A stretch of DNA of 64,000 nt. Source: a virus. Both the position numbers and the translations under genes were made by a program. The notes below the pieces were generated by a model. The model did not search any database, was not told the origin of the DNA, and was given only the letters and a program-made list of their open reading frames with translations. The stretch covers positions 1 through 64,000 of the IMG/VR virus record IMGVR_UViG_3300033233_000036, one strand, 5' to 3'. Of the stretch, positions 40,025 to 49,391 are shown one piece after another (within the stretch, counting starts at the first letter, position 1; the number at the start of each line of letters is the position of its first letter).

Positions 40025-41084
40025 CTTCTTCCTGATCAACCGTTGCATCAATTTTATCATACAACTCCAGAAAAGAAGTTTTAGTTTCATCGTCAAAACG
40101 ATTTACACAAACTTGAATTGCTTTCATACGTTTGCCAAAAATCAAAAAAGCTCGAATGATGTGAGTCAGACGACGAGTTGAAATTACTTCATCAATACCA
40201 CCATCCTTAAAGGTTTTTCGAATAATGTCTGCCCATGCAGAAAGTTTTTCACAGAATTCCAAATCATTTTTACCAAGAGATATCATAAGTTTCTCAAGAA
40301 TTTTTTGTTCGATTTTGCAACTAGGATATTCTTGTTCAAAAGTAAGAGCAAACCTTTCCAAGAAAGCTTCATTCAATACATTAGTACCAATAAACCTTCC
40401 ATCATCAGAACCTTTACCTTTAGTATTTGCAGTAGCAACAATAGTAAATCCTGATTTTGGTTTTACATATTTGCCAATTTTTTTAAGGAAGATTCCATTT
40501 CCTTCTAGGATGGATTGGAGGCAAAGGATTTTATTAGATGCAAGATCCACTTCATCGAGAAGTAGGACAGCGCCACGTTCCAGTGCTTCGATGACTGGCC
40601 CATTGTGCCACACTGTTTCGCCATTAACAAGGCGGAAACCCCCAATAAGATCATCCTCATCGGTTTCGATTGTAATATTGACACGAATCAATTCACGTTT
40701 AAGTTGAGCACAAGCTTGTTCAACACTAAATGTTTTTCCATTACCAGACAAGCCAGTGATGAAGACAGGATAGAAAATACCAGAAGAAAGAATCTTCTTA
40801 ACATCACTGAAATTACCAAAGCTGACGAAGTTATCATCTTTTTCGGGAATAAGATTTTGTTGAATAATAGGATCCACAGCAGGAGAGTGATATACTTGTT
40901 CCAATTTTTCTTGAATTGTAAGATTCCAAACTCCACGAGAAACTTTAAATTGTTCGATTTTCTTAGTAATAGTCAAATAAGAAATACCTTTTTCGGAAGA
41001 AAATTCACGAATATTTTCAGAAGTTACATTAGTGCCAAAACGATCTTGAAGATCTGAAATTTCAAAATTCGACTTGCGAGACAT
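40002..41084 (-). CDS. cobS: CobS-like MoxR-type AAA+ ATPase
   Basis: 360 aa. Walker A GLSGNGKT at 111-118, Walker B LLLDEVD at 174-180, sensor-type VATANTKGKG, and STRRLTHIIRAF near the end. It is the well known 'CobS' of T4-like cyanophages. With the downstream-located partner it forms a MoxR-ATPase/VWA pair, so a protein-remodelling or maturation role is at least as likely as cobalt insertion. A TATAAT lies upstream without a clear -35. Confidence 0.88.
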   Translation of the reverse strand: MSRKSNFEISDLQDRFGTNVTSENIREFSSEKGISYLTITKKIEQFKVSRGVWNLTIQEKLEQVYHSPAVDPIIQQNLIPEKDDNFVSFGNFSDVKKILSSGIFYPVFITGLSGNGKTFSVEQACAQLKRELIRVNITIETDEDDLIGGFRLVNGETVWHNGPVIEALERGAVLLLDEVDLASNKILCLQSILEGNGIFLKKIGKYVKPKSGFTIVATANTKGKGSDDGRFIGTNVLNEAFLERFALTFEQEYPSCKIEQKILEKLMISLGKNDLEFCEKLSAWADIIRKTFKDGGIDEVISTRRLTHIIRAFLIFGKRMKAIQVCVNRFDDETKTSFLELYDKIDATVDQEEVDNNPEF

Positions 41085-41162
41085 AATTAGTTTTGTTTGT
41101 ATGAATTAATTATACCCCACAAAGAGATGCAGGGCATTTAAGATGGACAGTTTTAAAAGTGG

Positions 41163-43289
41163 TTAAGCTACAAGAGAAGCAAAAGATGAAAGTATTTTTT
41201 TATTAGTAGATTTGTTTTTTAACATTTTTCGAAAAGCTTTACCAATTTGAGCATTGGAAGATTCTTCATCAATTTCAAATTCTATATTGGAAGAAAGACT
41301 GTTTGAAGAGATAGCATAAAGTGCATCGTATCCAAAGTCATTAAATTCTGTGGATTTTTCTTTTCTCCATTTTTCAATAGATTTAGAAAGTTTGTTATCT
41401 TCGACAAGAAAATTTCGACGACAAAAAGAATTGAATTCATATCCAGAAAGAATACGAAATCCAATTAGATTTATTTCTGGAAAATTATGTTTAATATTTT
41501 CCAGAAGTATCGTAGTCATAGAATTTTGAATTGTATTCCAATCAAAGTTTCGATAAACATTTCCAGTTTTACGATCACGAAGAGCCGTAAGATTTGAACA
41601 ACGTTTATATCCCATATATGAACTATGTTTATCAAGTTTAATTTCAGTATCAAAAGCCATGGAATTTGCTTCTCCATCAGTCAGAAGAATAATATTTACT
41701 TTTTGAAGTTTATTTTGTTCTTTAAATTGAGGAATAATTTTATGAAGAGAAATAATTGATTCATTCAAAGGAGTGCCACTCAATTCAAGTCCAGAAGGAA
41801 TTCCATAATTGTCGTGACAGGAACGATCATTACGATAAGCAATTCTCCAAATATTTTGCAGATGATTTTCTATTTCACGAGAATTAGAACGAGAAGAAAA
41901 GAAATTGAGAAGATGGAAGTGTTCATTAATTGAAATCACTTTAGACTTACGATCATATTTTTCTAGAACTTCTTCACCAAGAAGACGATCAGAAAACTCA
42001 TAAGTAAAAGCATAAACTTCAAAAGGAATTTGAACTTTTTTGCAAAACCAAACAAGATTGAAAAGTTGTTTTACAGTGTCCAAAATATAATCAGACATAG
42101 AACCACTCCAATCTAAAAGAAAAATCAATCCATGATTTTTGCCATCAGGAACTACAGATACTTTACGAAATACGTCTTCATTATATTTGTAAGTATGAAG
42201 CTTACTAGTGTCAAGAACTCCAGTACGAGAAACAGCAGAACGAGAATAAGAATCTGCAGATTTTTTACACTCAAATTCTTTTACAAGATAATTAACTTCT
42301 TTTTGAGCAGAAGATTTATATTTTTTATATTCAGAATCAGAATTCTTAAATGGATTTTCCCAGTATTTTGGATCCCTATTTGAAAGATATGAATTCCAAA
42401 ATTTATCAATATGATCATGAAGATCTTTATGATCAATAATTACACGATCAATATGAATATTGGGAATTTCAATATAGGTAGTTTCATAAAAATTATTATT
42501 TTGATTTAGATCTTTAAGTTCATTATCAAAAGATCGTTGAGTTTTTGAAATATTTTCATCAATTTCTTCACTACCAATCCCATCATCATCAGAATCAGAA
42601 TCAATATTGGAAGTTGTTTTTTCAGATTGTTGAGATGAATAAGATTCATCATCACCTACATCACCCTCTCCAGACTCTTCCTGAGAGGTGCCAGAACCCG
42701 CCTGAGGCGTGCCAGAACCCTCTTGAGGTGTCTGAGTGATAATTTCTTTGTCCTTGATATATCCCATAATTTTACGGCATACATTCAAAACATCATCAAA
42801 AGTTTCTGCAGATTCAGTTAAATCTACAAATTTTTCTTCCTGATTCGAAAAAGGAACACGAGCATATGCACCAATTTTAAAATGAAGATTGATGCGATCA
42901 ATCAAAGAAAATGTTTCAAGATCATCATCTTCAATAGAGAAGAAGTCATCATCATTCAATTCATTATAACCTTTATAGAAAGACTTCGCTAGTCCAGGAT
43001 ATTTACGTTTCATCAACTTTTCAATGCGAGCATCTTCAATCACATTGACATAATCTTTAGGAATTTCACCAATAAAATCCCATTGATCTGGAGTATAAAG
43101 AGCATGTCCAACTTCATGTCCAACAAGCATGTCATAAACAGTTGGAGAAGCTTTGTCCCACAAAGGAAGAACAAGAACTCGATTCAATACATCAAAAGAT
43201 GCAGTAGAAACTTTTTTATGTTCCACCACAAGATTTTCAGTTGCGAGAAGACGAGCGAGACTACCTTTAACTTCGTGGTTGACAGACAT
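41163..43289 (-). CDS. cobT: CobT-like VWA-domain protein with HExxH
   Basis: 708 aa from the ATG giving MSVNHEVKGSLARLLATEN. Residues 58-62 are HEVGH, a zincin-type motif. Residues about 150-260 are acidic and Ser/Thr-rich. The VWA domain starts near 388 with FLLDWSGSMSD (MIDAS D-x-S-x-S) and has TDGEA near 540. Cyanophage homologues are called CobT or peptidase. A longer frame to 43334 overlaps a 49 aa gene and is rejected. Partner of the CobS-like ATPase. Confidence 0.85.
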   Translation of the reverse strand: MSVNHEVKGSLARLLATENLVVEHKKVSTASFDVLNRVLVLPLWDKASPTVYDMLVGHEVGHALYTPDQWDFIGEIPKDYVNVIEDARIEKLMKRKYPGLAKSFYKGYNELNDDDFFSIEDDDLETFSLIDRINLHFKIGAYARVPFSNQEEKFVDLTESAETFDDVLNVCRKIMGYIKDKEIITQTPQEGSGTPQAGSGTSQEESGEGDVGDDESYSSQQSEKTTSNIDSDSDDDGIGSEEIDENISKTQRSFDNELKDLNQNNNFYETTYIEIPNIHIDRVIIDHKDLHDHIDKFWNSYLSNRDPKYWENPFKNSDSEYKKYKSSAQKEVNYLVKEFECKKSADSYSRSAVSRTGVLDTSKLHTYKYNEDVFRKVSVVPDGKNHGLIFLLDWSGSMSDYILDTVKQLFNLVWFCKKVQIPFEVYAFTYEFSDRLLGEEVLEKYDRKSKVISINEHFHLLNFFSSRSNSREIENHLQNIWRIAYRNDRSCHDNYGIPSGLELSGTPLNESIISLHKIIPQFKEQNKLQKVNIILLTDGEANSMAFDTEIKLDKHSSYMGYKRCSNLTALRDRKTGNVYRNFDWNTIQNSMTTILLENIKHNFPEINLIGFRILSGYEFNSFCRRNFLVEDNKLSKSIEKWRKEKSTEFNDFGYDALYAISSNSLSSNIEFEIDEESSNAQIGKAFRKMLKNKSTNKKILSSFASLVA

Positions 43290-43308
43290 TAATTTTTTTT
43301 CGTATGCA

Positions 43309-43458
43309 TCAATAATACGACGAAACCGCCCCATTGGAGCGGTTCATGTGACGCTTTTTAAACTGGGACAATCGTTCTTTTGCCTGTCGCAGTGCTTGTG
43401 GTTTAAGTTTTCGTTTCTGATCTTTCTTGGAATGGTGGTATCGATTAGGGACTTGCAT
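43309..43458 (-). CDS. small basic protein
   Basis: 49 aa: MQVPNRYHHSKKDQKRKLKP, then LRQAKERLSQFKKRHMNRS. Strongly basic, probably helical, possibly nucleic-acid-binding. Between gp46 and the CobT-like gene, 14 bases below the gp46 stop. Not recognised; the intact frame and fit between neighbours support it. Confidence 0.5.
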   Translation of the reverse strand: MQVPNRYHHSKKDQKRKLKPQALRQAKERLSQFKKRHMNRSNGAVSSYY

Positions 43459-43472
43459 TGTTCTGGGATGTA

Positions 43473-45185
43473 TCAGGACACTATACGGGAAAAACCTTTG
43501 ACTTTTCCAAATTTTAACACATTTTCAAACTTATCGTTTAAATCAGACTTATGAGAAATCACAAATATATTAGCATCTTTAATGATGTAACGGATGATCT
43601 TCAGAAACTCATCAGTACCAAATCCATCAAGTGATGAATCAAATACTTCATCTAAAATCAATAGATTAGTATTTACTGAATTTTTAATTCTGGCAACCTC
43701 TCTCCAGGTAAACAATAATGACAAGTCAACTCTCATTTTTTCACCTTCAGAAAAAGATGCATAAGAAAAATTCTCATGAATGGGAGATTTAATTGTTTCA
43801 TTAAACTCGTCGTCCAATTGAAAGTTGATATAAAAATCCATCATTTGTAAATAACGATTTACTTGTTGATTAATCAACGGCAAATAGTTTTTAATAATTT
43901 TAGATTTGACTCCACCATCTTTAAGAAGATGAAAAATAAAATCATGATATTGAAAATTTTCTTTAGAATCTTTTAATTCTTTTTCAATTTTCTTCAATGA
44001 TGAATTGAATTGTTTTAGTTTATCAGTTTCTTCTGTTTTATTCTCCAATCCATGAGAAATTATTTGAACCTCATCTAAAATGTCTTTACAGACTTTTTGA
44101 TTATTTTTAATCTGATTTAAAGAAAGTTGAACTTCTTTAGTTTTTTCAAAAACATCTTTAGATAAATTATTAAATTTTTTCTCATCATCTAAAGTTTGTT
44201 GAATATGACTTTCAAGTTCTTCAATACCAGAAATCATTTCTGAAATTTTTTCATCATGTTCTGAAATTTTTGTTAATTTAACTTCATCAGAAATAATTTG
44301 ACTACAAGTTGGACAAGTTTCATTTTCAACAAAGAAATTTTTATCAGATTTCAAACGAGAAAGTTTGTTATCTAACTTCCCACGATATTCACTTAATTTT
44401 TTAGTTTTAGAAGATGAATTTACATAAGAACTCATATCCTCATTTAATTTTTCTATTTGCGAGTTGATGAGATTAACTTTAATATTTTCAGTTTCAATCT
44501 CATTTTCAAGTTCTTCAATCTTGTTGGATTTACGAGAAATTTCTGCTTTTCCTTTGGTTTCAATTTCATTGATAAAATTTCTTTGCATTTCAATTTTTTC
44601 TCGAATCATTTCTTTTTGTGATTCAAGAGTTCTAAGATTTTCATTAAATCCACGAATACGATCTTTAACAATTGTATTCATTGAAGAAAATACTTTAATA
44701 TCCAAAAGATCTTCAATTACTTCCCTGCGATGAGCTGCAGGAAGTTGCATAAAGGGAACAAAAGTAGAAGATCCAAGAACAACAATTTGAGTAAAAGATT
44801 TGTAATTTAATTTTAAAATATTTTGTTCTAGATTTTTTTGATCATCTTTTGCTTCCGAGCTTTGAGATAACATATTACCATTACGATATATCTCAAAGAT
44901 ATTTGGTTTCATACCACGACGAACCAACCATTCAGTAGAGGCTGTGGAAAACTCAATTTCTACAAGACAATCTTTTTCGTTTTGAGAATTTAAAAGTTGT
45001 GGTTTATTAATTTTACGAAATGGTTTATTAAATAAAACAAAAGTAAGAGCATCCAAAACAGTGCTTTTCCCAGCACCATTTGTACCAACAATCAAAGTCG
45101 TTGCATGATCGGTAAAATTGATCTCAGTAAATTGATTTCCAGTACTTAGGAAATTTTTCCACTTAATTTTTTTAAAACAAATCAT
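43473..45185 (-). CDS. gp46: recombination nuclease ATPase subunit (gp46-like, Rad50/SbcC)
   Basis: 570 aa. Works with gp47 in end processing and host DNA degradation. Walker A GTNGAGKST at 34-42, Q-loop region near 138, a coiled coil with zinc hook CPTC at 291-294, signature FSEGEKMRVD and Walker B LLILDEVFD near the end. Overlaps the DUF3110 gene by 14 bases. Confidence 0.96.
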   Translation of the reverse strand: MICFKKIKWKNFLSTGNQFTEINFTDHATTLIVGTNGAGKSTVLDALTFVLFNKPFRKINKPQLLNSQNEKDCLVEIEFSTASTEWLVRRGMKPNIFEIYRNGNMLSQSSEAKDDQKNLEQNILKLNYKSFTQIVVLGSSTFVPFMQLPAAHRREVIEDLLDIKVFSSMNTIVKDRIRGFNENLRTLESQKEMIREKIEMQRNFINEIETKGKAEISRKSNKIEELENEIETENIKVNLINSQIEKLNEDMSSYVNSSSKTKKLSEYRGKLDNKLSRLKSDKNFFVENETCPTCSQIISDEVKLTKISEHDEKISEMISGIEELESHIQQTLDDEKKFNNLSKDVFEKTKEVQLSLNQIKNNQKVCKDILDEVQIISHGLENKTEETDKLKQFNSSLKKIEKELKDSKENFQYHDFIFHLLKDGGVKSKIIKNYLPLINQQVNRYLQMMDFYINFQLDDEFNETIKSPIHENFSYASFSEGEKMRVDLSLLFTWREVARIKNSVNTNLLILDEVFDSSLDGFGTDEFLKIIRYIIKDANIFVISHKSDLNDKFENVLKFGKVKGFSRIVS

Positions 45186-45441
45186 TATCTCTGGGAGGTA
45201 TTACAAGATCATTTTCATCAATTATAACATAGTTGTATTTGTTTTCTTCGCAAATTTTAATAGTAGGTTCATCATCAACTTCAATTACAGTCAATTGGGG
45301 AAAGTCATCTGCTTCTAAAAGTCCTGCAAATCTTTCTGCATCATCTTCTTCCTTGAAAAGATAAAGAATTCTATCTCCTTCATCATTTTCAACAGCATAT
45401 AATCCTTCGTCTTCTCTACCATTTAATGCAAGAACAAACAT
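45172..45441 (-). CDS. DUF3110-type protein
   Basis: 89 aa: MFVLALNGREDEGLYAVEN, then YLFKEEDDAERFAGLLEA and a C-terminal PPRDN. This matches DUF3110, a family otherwise seen mainly in cyanobacteria and plastids. It lies between gp46 and gp47, where cyanophages carry a small gene. Role unknown; the position suggests a link to the nuclease complex. Confidence 0.8.
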   Translation of the reverse strand: MFVLALNGREDEGLYAVENDEGDRILYLFKEEDDAERFAGLLEADDFPQLTVIEVDDEPTIKICEENKYNYVIIDENDLVIPPRDNDLF

Positions 45442-46481
45442 TACTCTACTTCACATGATTCTTTATAAATTGATGAAATTAATTTTTTAATTACTGATTT
45501 ATTCAACGAAGATTCACTATCTTCAATATATCTATTTAATATAGAAATTGTATCTTCATTTTCAGAAGCTTCAAAATCAATATCAATATTTAGATCATAA
45601 TTTTCAATTACTTTAACTTCTAAAGTATTAATTTGATTTAATTTATCGATAAATTTTTCAAACTGTTTTTCATCAGTTTTTTTCTTAACAATAACTTTTA
45701 CAAATTTATTTTCATATTCTGAATAATTAAAAATTTGATGAGGAGTATCAGAATATTGAATTTTTTTATAAATCGTAAATGGATTATTGACTGGAGTATG
45801 AGTCAATGTTTCTGTGTCAAAGATATGAAATCCACGAGTATCATCCACATCATTCCAGTAGATTTCATAAGGATTTCCTAGATAATAAATTTTACCATCA
45901 TTACTACGGGTATGAAAATGTCCAGAAAATACTTTAGAAAATTTATTAAGGATTGATTTATCATCTCCATGATCCATAACAAATCCACGATAAGGAGAAA
46001 ATCCAGTAAGTTCCAAATGTCCCATTGCAATCTGAGCATTTGTTTTTGCGATTAACTGAAGTGTTTCATCTCTATTTTCAGAATTAATCCAAGGAATAAA
46101 CATAATTTTTAATCCACCAATAGACAATTCTGAAGGATTTCCAATTACGTTTACATTTTCATATTCACGAAGAAGTAAATCAACTCCACTTACATTATTG
46201 GTATTTTTATAATATGCAGTATGATTTCCAACAATTGTATAAACATTACATCCCATATTTTTGAGACGATCATAATAGTTTTCTTGAGCCCATTTCAAAG
46301 CCCAAAAATCAACTGACTTACGATTATCAAAGGTATCACCCATGTCAATGACTGTGGTAATACCTTGTTCTTCTAGAGTTGGAAAAAATACTTCATTATA
46401 AAATTTTAAAAAATAATCATGAAATACTTTAGATCCCTTTCTAGCACCAAAGTGTTGATCAGTCACAATTGCAATTTTCAT
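45441..46481 (-). CDS. gp47: recombination nuclease subunit (gp47-like, Mre11/SbcD)
   Basis: 346 aa metallophosphoesterase nuclease. Phosphodiesterase motifs in order: TDQHFGAR (7-14), DMGDTFDNR (about 46-54), VGNHTAYY (about 85-92), MGHLEL and SGHFHTRS. One-base junction with the DUF3110 gene and one base from gp55. Confidence 0.95.
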   Translation of the reverse strand: MKIAIVTDQHFGARKGSKVFHDYFLKFYNEVFFPTLEEQGITTVIDMGDTFDNRKSVDFWALKWAQENYYDRLKNMGCNVYTIVGNHTAYYKNTNNVSGVDLLLREYENVNVIGNPSELSIGGLKIMFIPWINSENRDETLQLIAKTNAQIAMGHLELTGFSPYRGFVMDHGDDKSILNKFSKVFSGHFHTRSNDGKIYYLGNPYEIYWNDVDDTRGFHIFDTETLTHTPVNNPFTIYKKIQYSDTPHQIFNYSEYENKFVKVIVKKKTDEKQFEKFIDKLNQINTLEVKVIENYDLNIDIDFEASENEDTISILNRYIEDSESSLNKSVIKKLISSIYKESCEVE

Positions 46482-46482
46482 A

Positions 46483-46980
46483 TCAATAATTATTGTAACG
46501 ATATTGAATATTATTTTTAATTGTATTTAAATCTGAGTCACTACTAGAAAGTATATTACCATCGGAACCAAATACTTCATCAAATCCACAATGATCTAAA
46601 AGTTTTGATTTAACTTCCAATTGTCTCTTCTCTTTAGCTATACGACGAAGAAACGCATAATAAATGACTTGAGTAAAATAGGCAAATGGATTGGAAGATT
46701 TTTCTGGATCAAAATTGTGAATGTACTGAACACAGTTTTCAATACCATCACATATCATATCTTCCCTAAACATGTAGTTAACAAAGTTAGGTTTGTATGA
46801 TAGGTGAGTTGCAATCTTTAAAAAGCACTCTCCAAGATAGTTGGTAATGCGTGGTTTTGGCAAATCATTTTCTTTTGCAACATTAACCTTACGTCTATAC
46901 TCAACAATTGCTTCCAAAAAATCTTTATTGTTTACATAATGTTCTGATACTTTTTTATGTCTTACCATTGTTAATGCCAT
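46483..46980 (-). CDS. gp55: late-transcription sigma factor (gp55-like)
   Basis: 165 aa. Directs host RNA polymerase to TATAAATA late promoters. NYLGECFLKIATHLSYKP, MFREDMICDGIENCVQYIHNF and NPFAYFTQVIYYAFLRRIAK match gp55; the last is the sigma region-2-like part that reads the -10 box. A second ATG at 46968 is possible. A consensus sigma70 promoter lies 30 bases upstream. Confidence 0.94.
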   Translation of the reverse strand: MALTMVRHKKVSEHYVNNKDFLEAIVEYRRKVNVAKENDLPKPRITNYLGECFLKIATHLSYKPNFVNYMFREDMICDGIENCVQYIHNFDPEKSSNPFAYFTQVIYYAFLRRIAKEKRQLEVKSKLLDHCGFDEVFGSDGNILSSSDSDLNTIKNNIQYRYNNY

Positions 46981-47009
46981 TACTCTAGGTTAACTCAATC
47001 ATGTACTGA

Positions 47010-47038
47010 ATTATAACACATTCTTATAAGCTTGACAA
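47010..47038 (-). promoter_or_regulatory. sigma70-type promoter of gp55
   Basis: TTGTCA (47033-47038), 17-base spacer, TATAAT (47010-47015), minus strand, 30 bases from the gp55 start. It lets the host sigma factor make the phage late sigma factor. Confidence 0.85.
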
Positions 47039-47087
47039 TACTTCAAAATATGAGTATGATAACTCTGTCAGGGTTCAAAGGTTAGCT

Positions 47088-47489
47088 TTAGCTTCCTTTA
47101 TATAGCTTCTCTAAGTTACTTTTAAACTCATCTAAACTTGATATGTATCCCATTTCTTTTGTAATCTTAGATTTAGATGCTTTATTTTTATTGTATCTTT
47201 CATTTTTAGATACAAATTTCTTATACATCATTAATATGTCATCATTCATAATTTCAGTCATGGTTAAAACTTTTTCCATATCTAAAAAAAATAAAGAATC
47301 GTCAGACATTTTAATCCAAGGTTCAAACTGAATTCCAGATATATTCATTCTGGATATATTAATTTCTTTAACTAAAACTGGAGATTCAACTAAAAGAACA
47401 ATACGATTGTGTTCATCAATCGGACAAACTTTTGCCATTATTTCTTCACCAGATATTAATTTTAAAGTTGCATAAAATTCTTCTTCCAT
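47088..47489 (-). CDS. Sm-like fold protein, paralog 3
   Basis: 133 aa. YATLKLISGEEIMAKVCPI, then RIVLLVESPVLVKEI, then FEPWIKMSDDSLFFLDMEKVLT: the same 'SGEEI' and 'PW' landmarks as the two proteins next to gp43. The C-terminal 50 residues are basic and helical. One base from uvsW. Function unknown; nucleic-acid binding is inferred from fold and place. Confidence 0.6.
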   Translation of the reverse strand: MEEEFYATLKLISGEEIMAKVCPIDEHNRIVLLVESPVLVKEINISRMNISGIQFEPWIKMSDDSLFFLDMEKVLTMTEIMNDDILMMYKKFVSKNERYNKNKASKSKITKEMGYISSLDEFKSNLEKLYKGS

Positions 47490-48956
47490 CTATTTTTTAA
47501 GTTTGATATTAATAATCGTGTAATTAAAATACTCTTCATTATAAGTTTTAATTCTTTCAGTTAAATGATTAAGAGTATAATTGCGAATTGAATTGTAACT
47601 TATATCATCAGCAATGTCATATAATACTGCTTTCTGTTTTTGATTAGATTTTCTTAAAACTCTACCAATCGATTGTAGATTTCTAATTCTAGATTTTGAT
47701 GGTGAAGCAAAAATTACATTATGAAGATTTTTGATATTAATACCTGTAGAAAAAGTTCCATATGATGCAATGATAATTGCGTTGGATTCTTGTTCCGTAA
47801 TTCTACGAACTTCTTCTCTATCTTCGGTATCAACTCCTCCATGAATGAAAAAAACCTTTTGATTTTTTTCCTTATCAGTATTTATAAGATCAAAAAGTAT
47901 TTGTCCATGAGATTCAACTCTCGAATAAAGAACTAAACTATTTCCTTTCAAATCCAATGTTAAATTTTTAATAAAATTATTTCTTTTTTCATTACTAATT
48001 AAATATTGAATTTCATCTTCATATTTTTCAAATTTTTGTCCTTCATGTTTTAAAAGTAAAATTTTAATATCAAGTTTTGATAGATGTCCTTTATCAATTA
48101 ATTCCTTGGTTTTAGTTACATTATAAGAAGGTCCGAATAAACCTTCTAAAACCCATTTATGAGTTTGAGTTCCATCTAAAGTTCCAGTAAATCCAAAACG
48201 ATGTTTGCAGTCTAAAAGTTTAGACATAATATCAACTAATGATTTTGATTTAAATTGATGTGCTTCATCTCCAATAACAACATCAAATTTATCAAACCAT
48301 TTTACTGGTTCCCGAAATATTGATTGCCAAGTTGTAATTACAACTGGTACGTTAATATCATATCTTTCTCTTCCAGAATAAATTTTGTGACAATGATTTT
48401 CTGCATCCCAACCATAGTCTTCAAAGTCTTTATACATCTGTTCCACCAGAGAAGTAGTGGGAACAATAATTAAAGTTGACAAATTCTTTTCTGTATAGTA
48501 TCTTGTGATTGCATAAATCATCAAAGATTTTCCAGATGCAGTTGGTGAAATTAGAAGTTTTCTCTTATAATGAAGAGCACTGTAAATTCCTTCAATTTGA
48601 TAATCTCTGGGTTCATGTCTAGAAATAGATTTTACATAATCTGAAACTCCTTCATGAGAAATCATTTCATTTATTTCAAATGGAACACCATAAAATTTGT
48701 TATCTACAAATTCATATGTGTATCCACTTTTTTCTGCAAATGTAACTAATTTATCTAATAATCCAACATATAATTCTTTTTTTGTTAAATTAAAAAGACG
48801 AATTTTTCCATCCCAATATTTTTTACGATATTGAGGCATAAATTTTGCCCCAGGAACATCAAATGTAAATCTATCTGAAAGTTCTTGTAAAATATATGGT
48901 TCGGATTCTATTTTAAGATATACTTCGTTTTTCTTTTCTATTATAATATTTTTCAT
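47490..48956 (-). CDS. uvsW: RNA-DNA / recombination helicase UvsW
   Basis: 488 aa, superfamily 2. Unwinds R-loops and branched DNA, switching replication from origin- to recombination-dependent mode. N-terminal domain with GAKFMPQYRKKYWDGKIRLF, Walker A SPTASGKSLM near 135, DEAH box GDEAHQF near 230, motif III TGTLDG, motif VI SIGRVLRKS. Placed with uvsY as usual. Confidence 0.95.
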   Translation of the reverse strand: MKNIIIEKKNEVYLKIESEPYILQELSDRFTFDVPGAKFMPQYRKKYWDGKIRLFNLTKKELYVGLLDKLVTFAEKSGYTYEFVDNKFYGVPFEINEMISHEGVSDYVKSISRHEPRDYQIEGIYSALHYKRKLLISPTASGKSLMIYAITRYYTEKNLSTLIIVPTTSLVEQMYKDFEDYGWDAENHCHKIYSGRERYDINVPVVITTWQSIFREPVKWFDKFDVVIGDEAHQFKSKSLVDIMSKLLDCKHRFGFTGTLDGTQTHKWVLEGLFGPSYNVTKTKELIDKGHLSKLDIKILLLKHEGQKFEKYEDEIQYLISNEKRNNFIKNLTLDLKGNSLVLYSRVESHGQILFDLINTDKEKNQKVFFIHGGVDTEDREEVRRITEQESNAIIIASYGTFSTGINIKNLHNVIFASPSKSRIRNLQSIGRVLRKSNQKQKAVLYDIADDISYNSIRNYTLNHLTERIKTYNEEYFNYTIINIKLKK

Positions 48957-48959
48957 TCA

Positions 48960-49391
48960 TTAACTAAATCCAGCTTGAAATTTATTCCAATCAATGGCAT
49001 TTTTGATTTGAAAAGTTCGATTACTAATAGTTTTAATAATCTCTTCTAAGTATTTAAGAGTTGTTTCATAATATTCATTTTTTAATTTAAGATGACAAAG
49101 TTTTTCATCAGCTTCAAGATAACGAGACATTGATTCCTTGTCTCTTACTTTGAATGGAAAAGGTTCTTCTGCATAAATTTCTGGTGAAGCTTTTCCATTA
49201 TAAAATTCATAACGATCTCTTTTAAGAGCATTGATGTCTTGTATACACTTCTTACTCAGAAGCATTGTATTATTATAAATTTTGTAATATTTTGAATGAA
49301 GTTGTGGAATTTTTAAAGATTCTAAATGTAGATTGTCTGGATCAATATTTGCATCTTCTTCCCACATTTTTTGAATTTCATCAAGAGTCAT
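48960..49391 (-). CDS. uvsY: recombination mediator UvsY
   Basis: 143 aa. Loads UvsX onto gp32-covered ssDNA. MTLDEIQKMWEEDANIDPDN, then LHSKYYKIYNNTMLLSKKC, DRYEFYNGKASPE and a C-terminal ISNRTFQIKNAIDWNKF match the family. Joined to the tube-fold gene by ATGA and three bases from uvsW. Confidence 0.92.
   Translation of the reverse strand: MTLDEIQKMWEEDANIDPDNLHLESLKIPQLHSKYYKIYNNTMLLSKKCIQDINALKRDRYEFYNGKASPEIYAEEPFPFKVRDKESMSRYLEADEKLCHLKLKNEYYETTLKYLEEIIKTISNRTFQIKNAIDWNKFQAGFS

Noticed and set aside
40225-40707. 160 aa plus-strand frame
   Set aside because: Shadow of the CobS-like ATPase whose Walker motifs are intact on the other strand.
41085-41162. Possible sigma70 promoter upstream of the CobS-like gene
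   Set aside because: A TATAAT is present but no hexamer resembling TTGACA lies 16-19 bases above it.
40002-43289. Cobalamin biosynthesis as the role of the CobS/CobT-like genes
   Set aside because: No CobN-type subunit or other B12 gene is present here and the VWA/HExxH plus MoxR layout fits a protein-remodelling pair better.
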